Positions 37,261 through 48,462 of a DNA stretch of 64,000 bases are shown here, in pieces. The stretch is from positions 62,001-126,000 of the forward strand of contig JAODTK010003710.1 in the NCBI GenBank assembly GCA_026419785.1. Reading direction: 5' to 3'. A program made the translations under genes and the position numbers. Below the pieces are notes generated by a model. The model saw only the letters and a list, made by a program, of their open reading frames with translations. It ran no database searches and was not told the DNA's origin. The stretch comes from Sclerodactyla briareus (Eukaryota; Echinodermata; Holothuroidea; Dendrochirotida; Sclerodactylidae). Each line of letters begins with the position of its first letter. Position 1 is the first letter of the stretch.

Positions 37261-40132
37261 TTAGGGAGGAGGCCCAAGGCCAGTAGGTTAGTGAGGTTTT
37301 CCTCCTTCGTAAAAATGCACTCGTGCACCACCTCCCAGCACAGCAAGCAAGATATGATACATTCTCATTTTCATTTTATCTAGAAAAATCAGAAAATTTG
37401 TTCAGGAATGCGCAGACGCTTACCTTGCAAGACAGTACCAGCTCTGCGCCTCTCTAATCAGGTGACAGAAGAGGACATGGAATAAGCATTCAATTGGACT
37501 GAATTTGACAAGTGTTGTAAGGCTCGGGTAAGTCATCGGAATTCGATCCAATATTATTATGCATTATTCATGCACACAGTTCAGTTTCGTGGCAGTTGTG
37601 ACATGGCATGGTCACAGCTAAGCTGTCAGCTCAAGCAAAATGGGTTGATCGCCACAGCAATGTCATCATGGATTAGGTCAGGTCTCACTGGTGAGATAAA
37701 AAATTATATGCTTGGGAAGTAATGGAGTCGCAGAGTTTGCAACTGGGAAACCATTCAATATACCACAAATCTGTAATCAGGACCAAAGGTTTCAAAACTG
37801 TGATTCCTTGTGTGAAAGAATAGAATTGCAGTTGAATTGTGGAAACATATGTATGTATATTTATATATAAATCTATAGAGATATATGGAATGGCTTCACA
37901 ATCATACTAACGTCACCAGTTCCGAAACGAAACCAATCCCTCATATTTAAGGTTATTTCAAAGAAAGTCTTTAGCAACTCACTAATCAATTTTGTGTTCA
38001 CGTGTCTTTGTATTTATCTATCAGGACCAATATAAATCAGTGGCGTAGACAGCAGGTGGGGACAACAATGGTAGAGGGTGTTAAAAAGTTACAAGTGGCT
38101 AATTACGGGAACAGTGACCTCGATTGAGAATTGGATTTAATCACTTACCAGTAATGTGACAATTTTGTAAAGAAAGAAAGAAAATTTTGAAAATGATTTG
38201 ATGATTATTTAGTCACATGTTGAGACATGTGCTACCAACAGATGTAGGGATAGCTCAAAACAGGGCGTACCCACGGAAGGGGTGGTTGGGGGTCAGACAC
38301 CCCATCAGACCCAATGGCCAAGATTTTAAAACACAAAACTTTTGCAGCTGTTATTTAAGCAAATATTGCAGCAGCAGCCAGCAGTGTTAGGGGCCCATAA
38401 ATTGTTAAGTATTTGCCAAGAGGGAGGGTGAGGCATGATGACGCGCATTTCCTTTGGTTCCGACCTCAACCCCCCCCCCCCCCCCTCTCTCAGGGAAAAT
38501 CTGCTTGGTACCCGCCTGATCAAAGGGGGAATAGACCTATTGCAAAATGGCATGCACTGCATTATGGAGGAATGTGATTCTGCTGCGAAAACTTGTTTTG
38601 AAGGACTGCTTTGTTACAGAGATTATCGTTCATCGGACGAATGAAATTTACATATGGTTTGTAAAGGCATTCGAAGGATCTTGCCCTCTATGACTTTCAA
38701 CTTCCATGTGCTTTCAGCACAAAATATGTGATAATTTGGGTGTTCCTCACCTTAAGTCAATGGGGTTATTTGACTTTAAATATTACCTCTTTTGCTCGAG
38801 TGACACGGACCTTAACTGCATGAACATGTCACCTCAATGTGGTAATCAGTAAGTATCACCTCTAACTTTCTATGGATTTCTCGAAAACGCCCTCTGTATG
38901 TGGCAACCAATTCACCGTGGTGCTCTCATAGCCAATATGATATACTGTTGCCATTAGGCGCCTTTTAAGCTTAGACTCAATATTAAGACTTAACAAACAA
39001 ACCCCATACTTAATCATATTATGAACTTGAACCCCATTGTTTGTGCAATATTACCTACCTGAAGCCTTAGGAGGGCATCCCCATTAGTGATGGAAACTAT
39101 CAAGATGCAACCACTTGTTGAAAGTTGGAAAGGGGGGGGGGGGGGGGGTGGAGAGGGAGTTTCGAATTGTTTGGGTGTCAAAAATCGAAATCGGGTGCTG
39201 ATGGACGTACACTGCAACAAACATTGTGTTGTTGAATGTGTCTCAAAAGGACGGCACCTACAGAATGAGTATGGAGAGATGAAACCTGGGAGAGGTTATG
39301 AGTTAAAAAGCAGCAGAAGGATAGATATAGTTTGTTAACACTTTACTACTGCAATTACAAAGCAATAAGTTTTTCAGTAGAAATATAAGGCTCATTCAGT
39401 GGAATGTGATTGGCTGATGATCGAGCATGGAGGATGAGGGGGAAATGAGGGTGGGGGCAAGGGTGGGAGTGCGAGGGTGGGAGGGTGATGGGGGCAGTGA
39501 GGCCAGAAGAATTATGATGAAGGGTTATGACAGGGCACTGAAAGTGGACATTGCATGTAATGAGTTTGGTTGAGTTGTTAGTGATGGTAGAATGGTGGTC
39601 AGGCACCTCCGATGTCATTAGTTACATGCAATTTGTATTGGAGAGGATGCTCTGTGTGGGCAACAAGCACTATATGGAATGACATCAAAGGTTCATAGGT
39701 ACCGACAAAGTTGGATTACTGCAGGAATGCAACTAGTATTTGAAGTTTATAATGGCTCAATATTCTATAATCAGATGAACCACCCCAAAATCCGTAGGGC
39801 TGACAAAAATATCATGTATGAAAAATGAGGAGGACTGAGCAGCCACAACAACAGCATCAACCCACTGCTTCCAATCGCCTGGCCACCTCTATTGAAGTGA
39901 CCACACCTGGTCCTAAGCCATCTCCCCTAACACCTAGAATTACCTGCCATCTGTTAGATAGGTACACACACACCTTCGTTAGTGGGTTTTCCTTTTTGTA
40001 AATTAGCAAAAACTACAATCACATTGCACCAGAAAGCCGGTAAATTCTTGTCACTAGCCTATGTAGTGTGTAATTAATGGTTCATTAAGTCGATTGAATG
40101 GTTCAGGTGCAGTTCAAAGACAATGTTTTTCG
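37261..40132. other. Unassigned sequence with G/C runs
   Basis: C16 at 38470-38485 and G17 at 39132-39148, plus G-rich 39440-39500. A minus-strand donor-like CTTGCAAG/GTAAGC at 37424 has no convincing exon. Confidence 0.4.
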
Positions 40133-40400
40133 CCCGGACGGGGAGGGGGTGGGCTAATTCAGTGTTGTGACCAACAAGGGGAATGCCACCATCAACTGGC
40201 ATGGAGCGTACAAGAAATTTCTGGACTATTCGACCCCCAGCACACTGTAAAAGTTCTTTCCCAGCAGCCAAAGAGGTGTTTAGTTTCACTGTCTAATTCA
40301 TAGCTTTTAAATATCATTTCCATGGCCCTTTGTTTCTTTGGAGGAGTGAGAACACTGTAATTTTGAGGGCTGAACTCCCTTCCCCAGTCTCGAGTATCAT
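40133..40400. repeat. Dispersed repeat, copy A
   Basis: 'gaatgccaccatcaactggc', 'agcgtacaagaaatttctgg', 'acccccagcacactg' and 'tttcccagcagccaaag' match 62590-62830 in order and orientation. Confidence 0.7.
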
Positions 40401-41687
40401 TCATTGATTATACATTCATCATTTATTTTATATTCATTTATTATCTACAATCCATCATCTAACCAAAACTTAATGATTTGGTTATTAACAAGCGACCCAT
40501 CATCTGCATCTTCTTACGCCATTTGCTTAGAAGTCCCCATCTTATTGACCTGTTTTTTACAACCCACCCCGCCCCCAACTCTGTGCATAACATTATTTGA
40601 CACATTCTTTTTCGCCCATTGCGTACCATCCGCGTAAGATTGCGTGAAAACCGCCCAAGTTACTTGAGTTATTGGGGCAACTGCTAATTAGATGGCTTAA
40701 GAAGGTGAGTAGGGAGCGCAGTAACGATCTCATAATTTAGGTACATACATGACAGACATTTCACAAATAAGTTATCCTCAGAATAATGTGTTTAAAAGAT
40801 AAATGTAGGGTGAAAAAGGCTTGAAACAAGTAGGAACTTTCGCTAAGTAGTCTGGCCCATGAGAATACATACTGCATGACTTTTAGACCAATTTGGTTCG
40901 GCATCTAGCATGGACAATTGATGACACTGGGAATCTCATATACACCAAATGTAACACCTACAATACCCCTAGGGTCTCTAGTTCATAGTATTAATAATAT
41001 CACTCACAATAAAACCACATTATTTGTTTGTTTCCGTATAAATTACTCGATCCTCCACACTTTGTATTTCGCGAATTATATACGAGAGAAATCGGGGGGT
41101 TTGGCCTTATTCTATCACCTGTTGGTTCACACTCTTAGTCTTCTTGCCTCTTCTGGCGACCAGTGGTTATTTTCTGTTGAGGCAGTTAGTATGTTGTCAA
41201 CCAACTCATCTTAGAGGTCGAAAAGAGCAGAATGCCAGTTAGCAGAAATTGAATAAAGGAAATCCAACGAATATAGAGGGGATAGAGCTTGCCAGCCCCC
41301 GAATGCTTTGAGTGATGAATGGCACTTTTAAATCAGTGACTAGTCCCAATTGCAAATTTCTTCGGGAATGGTTGTTGATCATGTCTACCAACAGATAAAA
41401 CGATTTTGTGAATGTCACCTATGCAAATTGGACGAAATTTTTATTTTCAATTTCCTTCATTTGCCGTTCCAAATGAGTTTTTTTATGAATGTGATCCTTT
41501 GGGAGAATGCCGAAATTCACCTGTAGACAATACGTTTTTGTTCTTCCGTTAATTAGGTAGAATGGAAGAAATGAAATGTTGATTCCAAATTATTTTAATC
41601 CTTGTTACTATACTAATTGACTTCCGGAACTCCTGGAACCAATTGAATAACTAATGAATAGCATGGTATTCAAGGCTACCTATAACA

Positions 41688-42126
41688 GGAAGTCAAAAGG
41701 CTTAGTGATTGCTTGACTGCATTGATGTTCATTGATCCCAGATGATCTTTGACCTGACTCAAAATAACAAGGATCTTGCATTCAGTAAAGAAAGCTGCAA
41801 ACCAATTTCATGATGCCCCCCAGTCTACACCAACAACATAAGGTTTTTGTACCCCCTATTTAATGCTGTATAGTAAATTTCAGCTGGATTGGACCAAGCA
41901 TTTAGGACTTATCCTGTTCACAAGGTTTTCAGATTCCGACCTATGTCCACCTCAGCGGACCTTACTCCAAACATAGGGATCATGTATTCATTATGAGGAA
42001 CCCAATACTAATAATCAGCTCATCCATCATATGGAGTAAAGTTTTATACACACATACATATACGCACACACATGAACACACACTGTCGTGAGTACAAATA
42101 TTCCTCGACTTTCAAAGGATCAAAAC
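41688..42126 (+). mobile_element. Repeat family R, copy 2 (short, degraded)
   Basis: Begins 'gtcaaaaggcttagtgattg' and keeps shortened forms of the body phrases (ctgactcaaaataacaagg, catgtattcattatgaggaa). A (CA)n-like stretch lies at 42050-42085, and a decayed 3' hairpin (attcctcgactttcaaaggatc) lies near 42101-42123. It is the most diverged of the four copies. Confidence 0.65.
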
Positions 42127-42379
42127 AATTTATATTCAGTTAATGATACGTCCAACATTCAATGTGAAATTACATCCGATATAACATGAGGCGATGTGTG
42201 TCAGGATGTCATGTAGATGGAGCCTCCCAATATCCACTGACAGTTGCAAGACTTCTGCCTCTTTATTCCCCTGTTATATATTCAGACATGCTAATATGAT
42301 TTAGCCTATATCCATTGCTAGCCCAATTACTAGCCTAAGGTGGGTAAAGTGGTCTGAGCTATACCATAACTGGCAGACG

Positions 42380-42455
42380 AAGTAGTCTGTGCCACTAGGG
42401 TGGGTGGAAGGGGGGGGGGGGAGGAAGGGAGGGGGGAGGAAGGGAGGGGGGAATG
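42380..42455. repeat. Polypurine tract (GGGGGGAGGAAG)n
   Basis: A G-rich, purine-only stretch with a repeated 'gaggaagggaggggg' core on one strand. Such tracts can form triplex or G-quadruplex structures. Confidence 0.85.
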
Positions 42456-42789
42456 GAGAAGGTTAGAAAGTCAATGGGTGTCATGTTCCCTCCTCATTTA
42501 GAGAAAAAATACATTATTGAATTTGATGTTTGCGAGAGACAAAATTATGTAAGTTCTGTTTGACTGCTGTGATTGTGTTTTTTTGAGGGCATGCTCTGGT
42601 TCTTGGGATCTTGTTCCTTCCCGGCTCTACCCTTAAACTTTGCAAGCCCACTGATGCTACCATAACCAGTCATACAGTATAGCTACCATCGGCCCAAAAC
42701 AAGAAAACCTTTGGTGGGGACTCGGGGTTACACAAAGTAAGTGACAGAACATTAGGGAAAATTATTGTTCTGATAATATTTCACTCGAT

Positions 42790-43440
42790 AGAGTTGAGTC
42801 CTTCAAGGCTCAGCAAATAGCAGAGCCTGCTAGCTCCAACCTGGAACTACAACGAATGCTACTGCATGAGTAAAATCTAGCTAATGGAATGAAGCTAGCT
42901 TCTCCTACCCAAAACTTCAACTAATCCTGCAGCATGGGTAAAGCCCAGCTAACGGAATGAAGCAAGCTACTCCTACCCAAAACTTCAGCTATTGCTGCAG
43001 CATGAGTGAATCTAGCTAATGGAATGAAGCTAGCTACTCCTACCCAAAACTTCAACTAATCCTGCAGCATGGGTGAAGTCCAGCTATTAACAGAATGAAG
43101 CAAGCTACTCCTACCCAAAATTTCAGCTATAGCTGCAACATGAGTAAATGTAGCTAATGGAATGAAGCTAGCTACTCCTACCCAAAACTTCAACTAATCT
43201 TGCAGCATGGGTAAGTCTAGCTAAGTGAATGAAGCAAGCTACTCCTACCCAAAACTTCAACTAATCCTGCAGCATGGGTAAGTCTAGCTAAGTGAATGAA
43301 GCAAGCTACTCCTACCCAAAACTTCAACTAATCTTGCAGCATGGGTAAATCTAGTTAATGGAATGAAGCTAGCTTCTCCTACCCAAAACTTCAACTAATG
43401 CTGTGCATGGGTGACCTGATGGAATGAAGCTAGCGGAAGT
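42790..43440. repeat. Minisatellite, ~67-bp unit, about 9 copies
   Basis: 'cctacccaaaacttcaacta' recurs at 42904, 42972, 43039, 43110, 43177, 43244, 43311 and 43378. Variants alternate: 'atggaatgaagctagct' versus 'gaatgaagcaagctact', and 'gcagcatgggtaa' versus 'gcagcatgagtga'. The first copies therefore look like dimers of about 134 bp, with single-type copies nearer the right end. Confidence 0.93.
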
Positions 43441-44319
43441 GTTAGGGATGCAAAAATGAGAATGGCAAAAACAGACCCTACCATTAAGCTTGGCAGGCAT
43501 TATTGAATTCCACCTGAGTGTCAGACAATAAGAATTACATTGGATTAGTAACCCCAACCCTCCGCACTCTGGGTAAAGACAACGTCTGCACGTAGATGCT
43601 GCTGTCACAAACAATCGGTTTTCAATTTGAATTGGAAAAGTTCTGATTTTTCCTGGTAGAAAACAAAATCATATAAGCAGGCTTCTCCCTCGCGAGTATC
43701 TCATGACCTAGTTATGTGAAGTCATTTGAGACTGCTTTGGAGTGCAAAACACCAGAGAGGGCTAGAAGAATTAGGCCAAATTTTGAATGGAATTTGGAGG
43801 TGAATTCCATTCAAGTCAATGAAAAAAAACAAAATACATTTCCATTCTGACTAGAAAACAACAGTTGGTGCAGCCACCAACTAAGGAATGATTGGCAAAC
43901 CTAAGATATCATCTTTAAAAAAAACTAATTGAAAGTCATTTGAGACTTTTGACATTTTGAATCAGAAAGACTAGTTTCACTGATGTTTCGAAGTACAATG
44001 ATTATGAGTGGAACAGCCTCCCTGGAGATGTTTTTTGTTCTAAGAGTGTAATGCCTTCAAGAACAATCTTGATTTGTTCTTCAGGAATTGTGGGCCCATT
44101 CTTCAAGTTTTTTTTTTTCTCTCTCAGGGTTGTAGTGGTTTCAGAGTCTTTCATGAGAATTCCTTCTCTTTGATTCCTCCTCTCTGAACTAAAACTAATG
44201 AACTTTCTCATAGATTCTGGAAGATACCTAACATGTGTGAGATAGCATTATTTATATGCTGCGATCCATTTAACTCATTGTAATTACAAGCTAGACCAAA
44301 CTTGATTTGATTTCTACAG
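43441..44319. other. Unassigned sequence
   Basis: A minus-strand open frame at 44002-44211 is Lys/Glu-rich but has no paired splice sites. Nothing else is supported. Confidence 0.4.
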
Positions 44320-44597
44320 GTTCAGAAAGCCAAGTGAGGCTCATCAAAGAGCGATCAGTGAAACTCCCAAGATCGGACCACTTTCTCAGAACCTGGAGGA
44401 GGGGAAGGTTCATGTCCAACTGAATGCTCACAGCCGACCGACGAACATTGGCCAAAAAATCTCAAAAACAACCCCAGGAACCCATACAGAAGTACACTGC
44501 ATTACAACGGAACCATGAAGAGGAAACCAAGACCTCACTCATCGCAACTGCAAGCACAGCCACCAAGGAAAGAACGTCTGGTGACTGCTGGTATTGA
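44320..44597 (+). CDS. Candidate plus-strand terminal exon with a probable one-base frameshift
   Basis: An acceptor (cttgatttgatttctacag) precedes 44320. After one base, the frame runs FRKPSEAHQRAISETPKIGP and on to HVQLNAHSRPTNIGQ, then enters a run of six A at 44454-44459. In the given sequence it stops at 44515. Counting one fewer A, the frame continues without interruption through a Gln/Lys-rich stretch (QKQPQEPIQK) and RNHEEETKTS to a TGA at 44595-44597. Coding character on both sides of the run, in two frames, points to a homopolymer error or a recent inactivating deletion. Entry is in phase 2, matching the exon ending at 31476. An AATAAA at 44932-44937 could serve polyadenylation. No domain is recognised. 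Confidence 0.4.
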
Positions 44598-45783
44598 ATC
44601 AGAATGTTCCCTTGCAGAGCGTCATTGATACCACTTTGCCATTCTTCCCCACATGATGAGACAAATACTAAGAAGGGTTCCCCACCAGTTCACACAACTG
44701 TTAGAAAACCCATACAGTCAGTGTCACCCGGCTTGGTAATTATGGTTGATATAAGGTAAATTGAACACAGCAGAAGAAGAGGAGCATAACATGCACATAT
44801 ACAAACAAGGCAGTAGTGTGGTACTGAGACCTTCTAGAAAGTAAAACACTAAGAATTACTAGAAGTCTGACTAATCTGCAGTGTTTGAACATAGTCCACT
44901 AATATCAGGGCTTCAGAATATTAAGCCCATTAATAAACTCTGAAGCATGCAATTAGTAACCAAGTGAGGATATAAAAAGTATAGGGGACAGGATAGGTAC
45001 AGAGTGCAAGCTACATGAATTAATAGCAGTGTCTGCTAATATGAAACACAATAGTTTTGTTTGATAGTCCCACAAGGCTAATAATTATGTGAACTTGTCT
45101 GAACATATGCTTGAAAGCCTGCATCAGGATATGGCTGGTAATTCAGCCTGAGTTGGCTGGAAAAGTAACAAACCAACATGGCCGCAACTGGCATCAGAGT
45201 GAAAAGTCAATCAATTCCCCATTATAAAACGATAGGCGTGTTGGGTTCATTTTTTTCTAAATTCCATCTAATCATAACATCACGCACATTCCTGTGAAGA
45301 ATTTCAGTACACAGGCTGTAAATGTCGCCGAAAAATGTCAAACGTCCGGCCAAATTTGGCCGTGAAACAGAAACAAGGCCTGGCAATAGAGGCTCAGGTA
45401 ACTGGTGTACCTCATTTCTCAATCCTCACAAAGAGATTTGTAGGTACCGTCTCTATATTAAATTTTTTGGTGACCCTAGCTAGAGTTAATATTATGACCT
45501 AGAACCACAGAGAACTGCATGACTTACTTTTTTCACAGTTTCACATGATTATTTTGTGTACTTTTTTACCGAAACCAAACCAATTTTGAGGTGTCCCAGT
45601 TTTGTATCAACTTTTTGGAGCCATCTGAAAGAAACACATGTGAATGTGAATGTCCACAAATATTCAAACACAGCCCTAGTAGTATTGTGTCATTCATTCA
45701 ATGGTGGCTCTCATTGAATTCCTCAACAAGAGACCGTCAATTCCCTGGGAATTCTCAGACTCGAGCAATCGCTGACAACAAAC
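44598..45783. other. Possible 3' untranslated and intron-like sequence
   Basis: AATAAA at 44932-44937 could end the plus-strand model. No exon was found on either strand. Confidence 0.35.
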
Positions 45784-46047
45784 CTGCTTTTCCTGAACTC
45801 TGCCCGAGGTCTCTTATGTTCCTCCTCATCCTCTTCCCCTGGTTCCCCAGGCTGGTTTACATCCTCTTGACTGCTGGAGTCGTCTCTCAGGTTGGTCTTC
45901 TCGTCGGGAGAGCTGGAGCCGCTCTCCTCTTCCTCTTCCTCGACCTCGTCCTTGAACCGGATGTGAGGGCGCCCCGAGGTGTGAAAGGACTTTGGACGCT
46001 TGCGGTCAAAGTCGTGACCGTTCATCCCACCGTCCTTCCCTTCGGAC
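45784..46047 (-). CDS. Internal exon encoding an acidic, probably nuclear, low-complexity segment
   Basis: This is the most convincing coding exon in the window. On the minus strand a strong acceptor (tatcttcatatctcttgcag) precedes 46047, and a CAG/GTTTGT donor follows 45784. The 264-nt interval is open for 87 full codons, one base in and two bases out, so it is phase 2 at both ends. The peptide opens SEGKDGGMNGHDFDRKRPKS, continues through a Phe/Lys stretch, then a run of Glu (EVEEEEEESG), a Ser/Asp-rich stretch, a second acidic block (EEDEEEH) and a basic end (KRPRAEFRKS). Acidic runs beside Lys/Arg clusters are typical of disordered nuclear proteins, but this is inference. Local G+C is well above the flanks. 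The longest plus-strand open frame in the window, at 45591-46088, lies antisense to this exon and is a shadow of it. Confidence 0.75.
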
Positions 46048-47028
46048 CTGCAAGAGATATGAAGATAAAATTCAAACATGTGCGTTGATGTGATGATATA
46101 ATGGAAGATAACATAACGCTTTTCCTTTGCGAAAGTTGTGCGTTTTTAAAATTCAGTAACTAGTGTTCCCTCCATTGATGTCTAATGGAATTAATCAATT
46201 AATTTGCAGACATAATCAACTCCAAACCAGATATGGTTTCTGAAACATGGTTCAAATCAAATGACCATATCACGACAGCCTTTCCATGTCCACAACCCCC
46301 ATAATATTGACAGGCTTGTCAAGAACCCAGATGCAATCTGGCAAATTATTTAGCCTCATAGAGGTGGATTTCAATGTACACAATTTGTTTTGAGAAAAAA
46401 TATACTGCTTTGCCGTGTAGAACCAGCCATGGATTTGAAGATATCAATTAGGGAATAATGAAGAGATACGAGGGCCTTTGTTGCAGAATTAACCAGGATG
46501 ACATCATAATAGAAGTTAGAAAAGCTTGAGGCGCAAATAACTACTAAAATACCTGATTACTCTAATAAACGTTTCATACAAAAAGTGTGATGATAATTGC
46601 CTGAATTGGCAGCGAAACGTTTCAAGGAGTGTTTGATGAACTGTGCAAGCTACATGCACGCATGCAACTTGTGCGTCGCGTATCGTGTTTGCGACGGCTA
46701 AACCGCACCATTGCTTATGCGCGTTTTACTTTGTGCACGTATATGTAAACGCAAGGCATGCGTGTCTCACACTCATCCTTATTTGGGGGTCCGGTGTTAG
46801 TATTCAGAATAATAACCGGTTAAAATTCACTTTTACAGGCTAGTTTTACATACATAGGTCATGTGGCATTCATGAATAATCCTATAATTTACCTATACCA
46901 GCAGGGGACGACCCACTTCCGGTACGAGAATGCAGCAATGGGCTTGGGATATTTGTAGGGTTAGATAGAAATTGTCTGTAAGTTGATATAGTTAGGTCCT
47001 ATTCAAGTAGTAGTAGTCAACTGGGGCT
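46048..47028. other. Unassigned intron-like sequence
   Basis: Lies between the minus-strand exons ending at 47937 and starting at 46047. ACGCATGC near 46658 and GCATGCGT near 46757 form a weak inverted pair. Confidence 0.4.
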
Positions 47029-47460
47029 CAGCCCTGGATGTACTGCAGGACATGGATTATAGGATTAGGGCAATGTCTCTGCTGCAGGGGGACTGCCCTG
47101 GATATACTGCAGGACAAGGATTACAGGATTAGGGCAATGTCTCTGCTACAGGACATGGATTACAGGACATTGAATGAAAGATTAGGGTAATGCCTTTGCT
47201 GCAGGGTGACTGCCCTGAATATACTGCAGGACAAGGATTACAGGAATAGGGCAATGCCTTTGCTGCAGGGTGCTGTCAGATTGCCCTGGATATACTGCAG
47301 GACAAGGATTACAGGATAGGGCAATATCTCTGCTGCAGGGGGACTGCCCTGGATATACTGCAGGACATGGATTACAGGAATAGGGCAATGCCTTTGCTGC
47401 AGGGTGCTGTCAGATTGCCCTGGATATACTACAGGATGAGATTACAGGATTAGGGCAATG
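47029..47460. repeat. Minisatellite, ~68-bp unit, about 6 copies
   Basis: The unit reads 'ggatatactgcaggacaagg', 'attacaggattagggcaatg' and 'tctctgctgcagggggactg', recurring at about 47041, 47105, 47221, 47291, 47355 and 47425, with one short extra piece near 47146. The minus-strand frame at 47182-47388 is a product of the repeat (CNPCPAVYPGQ repeated) and not a supported gene. Confidence 0.9.
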
Positions 47461-47936
47461 AACAACTCTTTTGCTGGAGTTTGCGCTATATAAGAACTCC
47501 TTCAAAGTGAGCATAGCACCACTCCTCAGTATTCCCCCCTCTCTAATATCTCAAAATGAGAATGGTGTTCCAACAATGTGTCAATTATGCATGGAGTTTG
47601 GGGCAGGGTTGTAAAAACAGCCCAATGAGATGGAGTTACTAGGGGCACTGCTATTTAGATGACTTTTGAAGGTGAGTTGGGAGCGCAGTGAATTCCTCAG
47701 TATTCCCTCCTCCCTTCTAATATCTCATGACAGTATTGAAGAGAAGTCACAGAACTTGAACTTACGGAAGATCCTGAGTGGAAAACTCATCATTTTTATT
47801 CCTGCCTGGTTTTCAGTTTTCCCAGTGTCAAATTATCCACTGAATGTACTTGTACTACTATCAAACTGAACAATGCTGGAATAGCACAAATTACAGCGGG
47901 TTGAATGCTGTAGTTGAGTATTGTCTTCCTTCTTAC

Positions 47937-48004
47937 TCTCGCCATGTAGCAACAGTGGTAAATTGGTAATGATGTGATGCCAAGCAAGGCACTAGATGTA
48001 TGTC
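47937..48004 (-). CDS. Candidate second exon of the minus-strand gene (68 nt)
   Basis: A pyrimidine-containing acceptor (cttggaattttcag) ends at 48005 and a good donor (GTAAGA) starts at 47936. The 68-nt interval is open in the frame starting with GAC, giving 22 codons (DIHLVPC... ending TWR) plus two bases. It therefore enters in phase 0 and leaves in phase 2. That matches the phase-0 end of the candidate first exon and the phase-2 entry of the strong exon at 46047-45784, where the junction would form a Glu codon. No domain is recognised. The longer minus-strand reading frame across 48258-47992 lacks matching splice signals and looks like background. Confidence 0.33.
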
Positions 48005-48429
48005 CTGAAAATTCCAAGTGAGAACTCAAACATCTCAGAGATTGGCCCAGAGGTTTCATTCTTCGCAAGATTTAACAAACTAAGGATTTCCAAATACGAA
48101 AATAGGCATTGAAGGGCCATTTCATTCTCTTGGCACATAACACTCGTTGAAAAAGTAGCGAGAAAATAAATTCCAATGAATGAAGCTCTCCTCAAAAAAA
48201 AACATCTTGCCATATGCCGCACAAGGAAGCACATTAGCACGGTCCATTTCGAAGGCACTTCTGACGATCACAGCAAGATCAGTCGCCTAGCACAGAAAGT
48301 TCGAAGCAGCCGACAATCGAGGGAAGTAGGACAGGTGTTCCATTGACACACAAAGGCCGCCGGCTCTCTGCAAAGCGTGGCACTGCAAAGTAATTTCGTT
48401 AAATCGCAACATCATAGGAACACCGTTAC

Positions 48430-48462
48430 TTGGAGGGACAACTTCTCTCTGGCAGCCGCCAT
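48430..48462 (-). CDS. Candidate first coding exon of a minus-strand gene (start codon and 11 codons)
   Basis: Reading leftwards from 48462 there is an ATG followed by GCG GCT GCC, giving MAAAREKLSLQ, then a GTAACG splice donor at 48429. The Ala-rich start is a common pattern for animal proteins. The base at -3 is C, so the start context is only partly favourable, although +4 is G. Surrounding sequence (about 48240-48480) is richer in G+C than its neighbours, as expected near a promoter. The exon ends between codons (phase 0), which fits the candidate exon at 48004-47937. The function is unknown. It could be chance: a short exon with one donor is weak evidence alone, and the call rests on the phase agreement with the next exons. 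Confidence 0.33.

Noticed and set aside
37424-37460. Minus-strand consensus donor CTTGCAAG/GTAAGC
   Set aside because: No acceptor and open frame of reasonable length precede it.
42790-43440. Regularly spaced repeats that could suggest a CRISPR array
   Set aside because: Both halves of each ~67-bp unit are repeated, there are no unique spacers, and the genome is eukaryotic.
45591-46088. Longest open frame in the window, 165 residues on the plus strand, with hydrophobic stretches
   Set aside because: It is antisense to the minus-strand exon 46047-45784, which has proper splice sites and a coding-like composition. The Leu-rich 'membrane' segments are the mirror of Glu/Lys codons.
47182-47388. 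Minus-strand frame with repeated CNPCPAVYPGQ
   Set aside because: It follows directly from the ~68-bp minisatellite and is broken by frame changes between copies.
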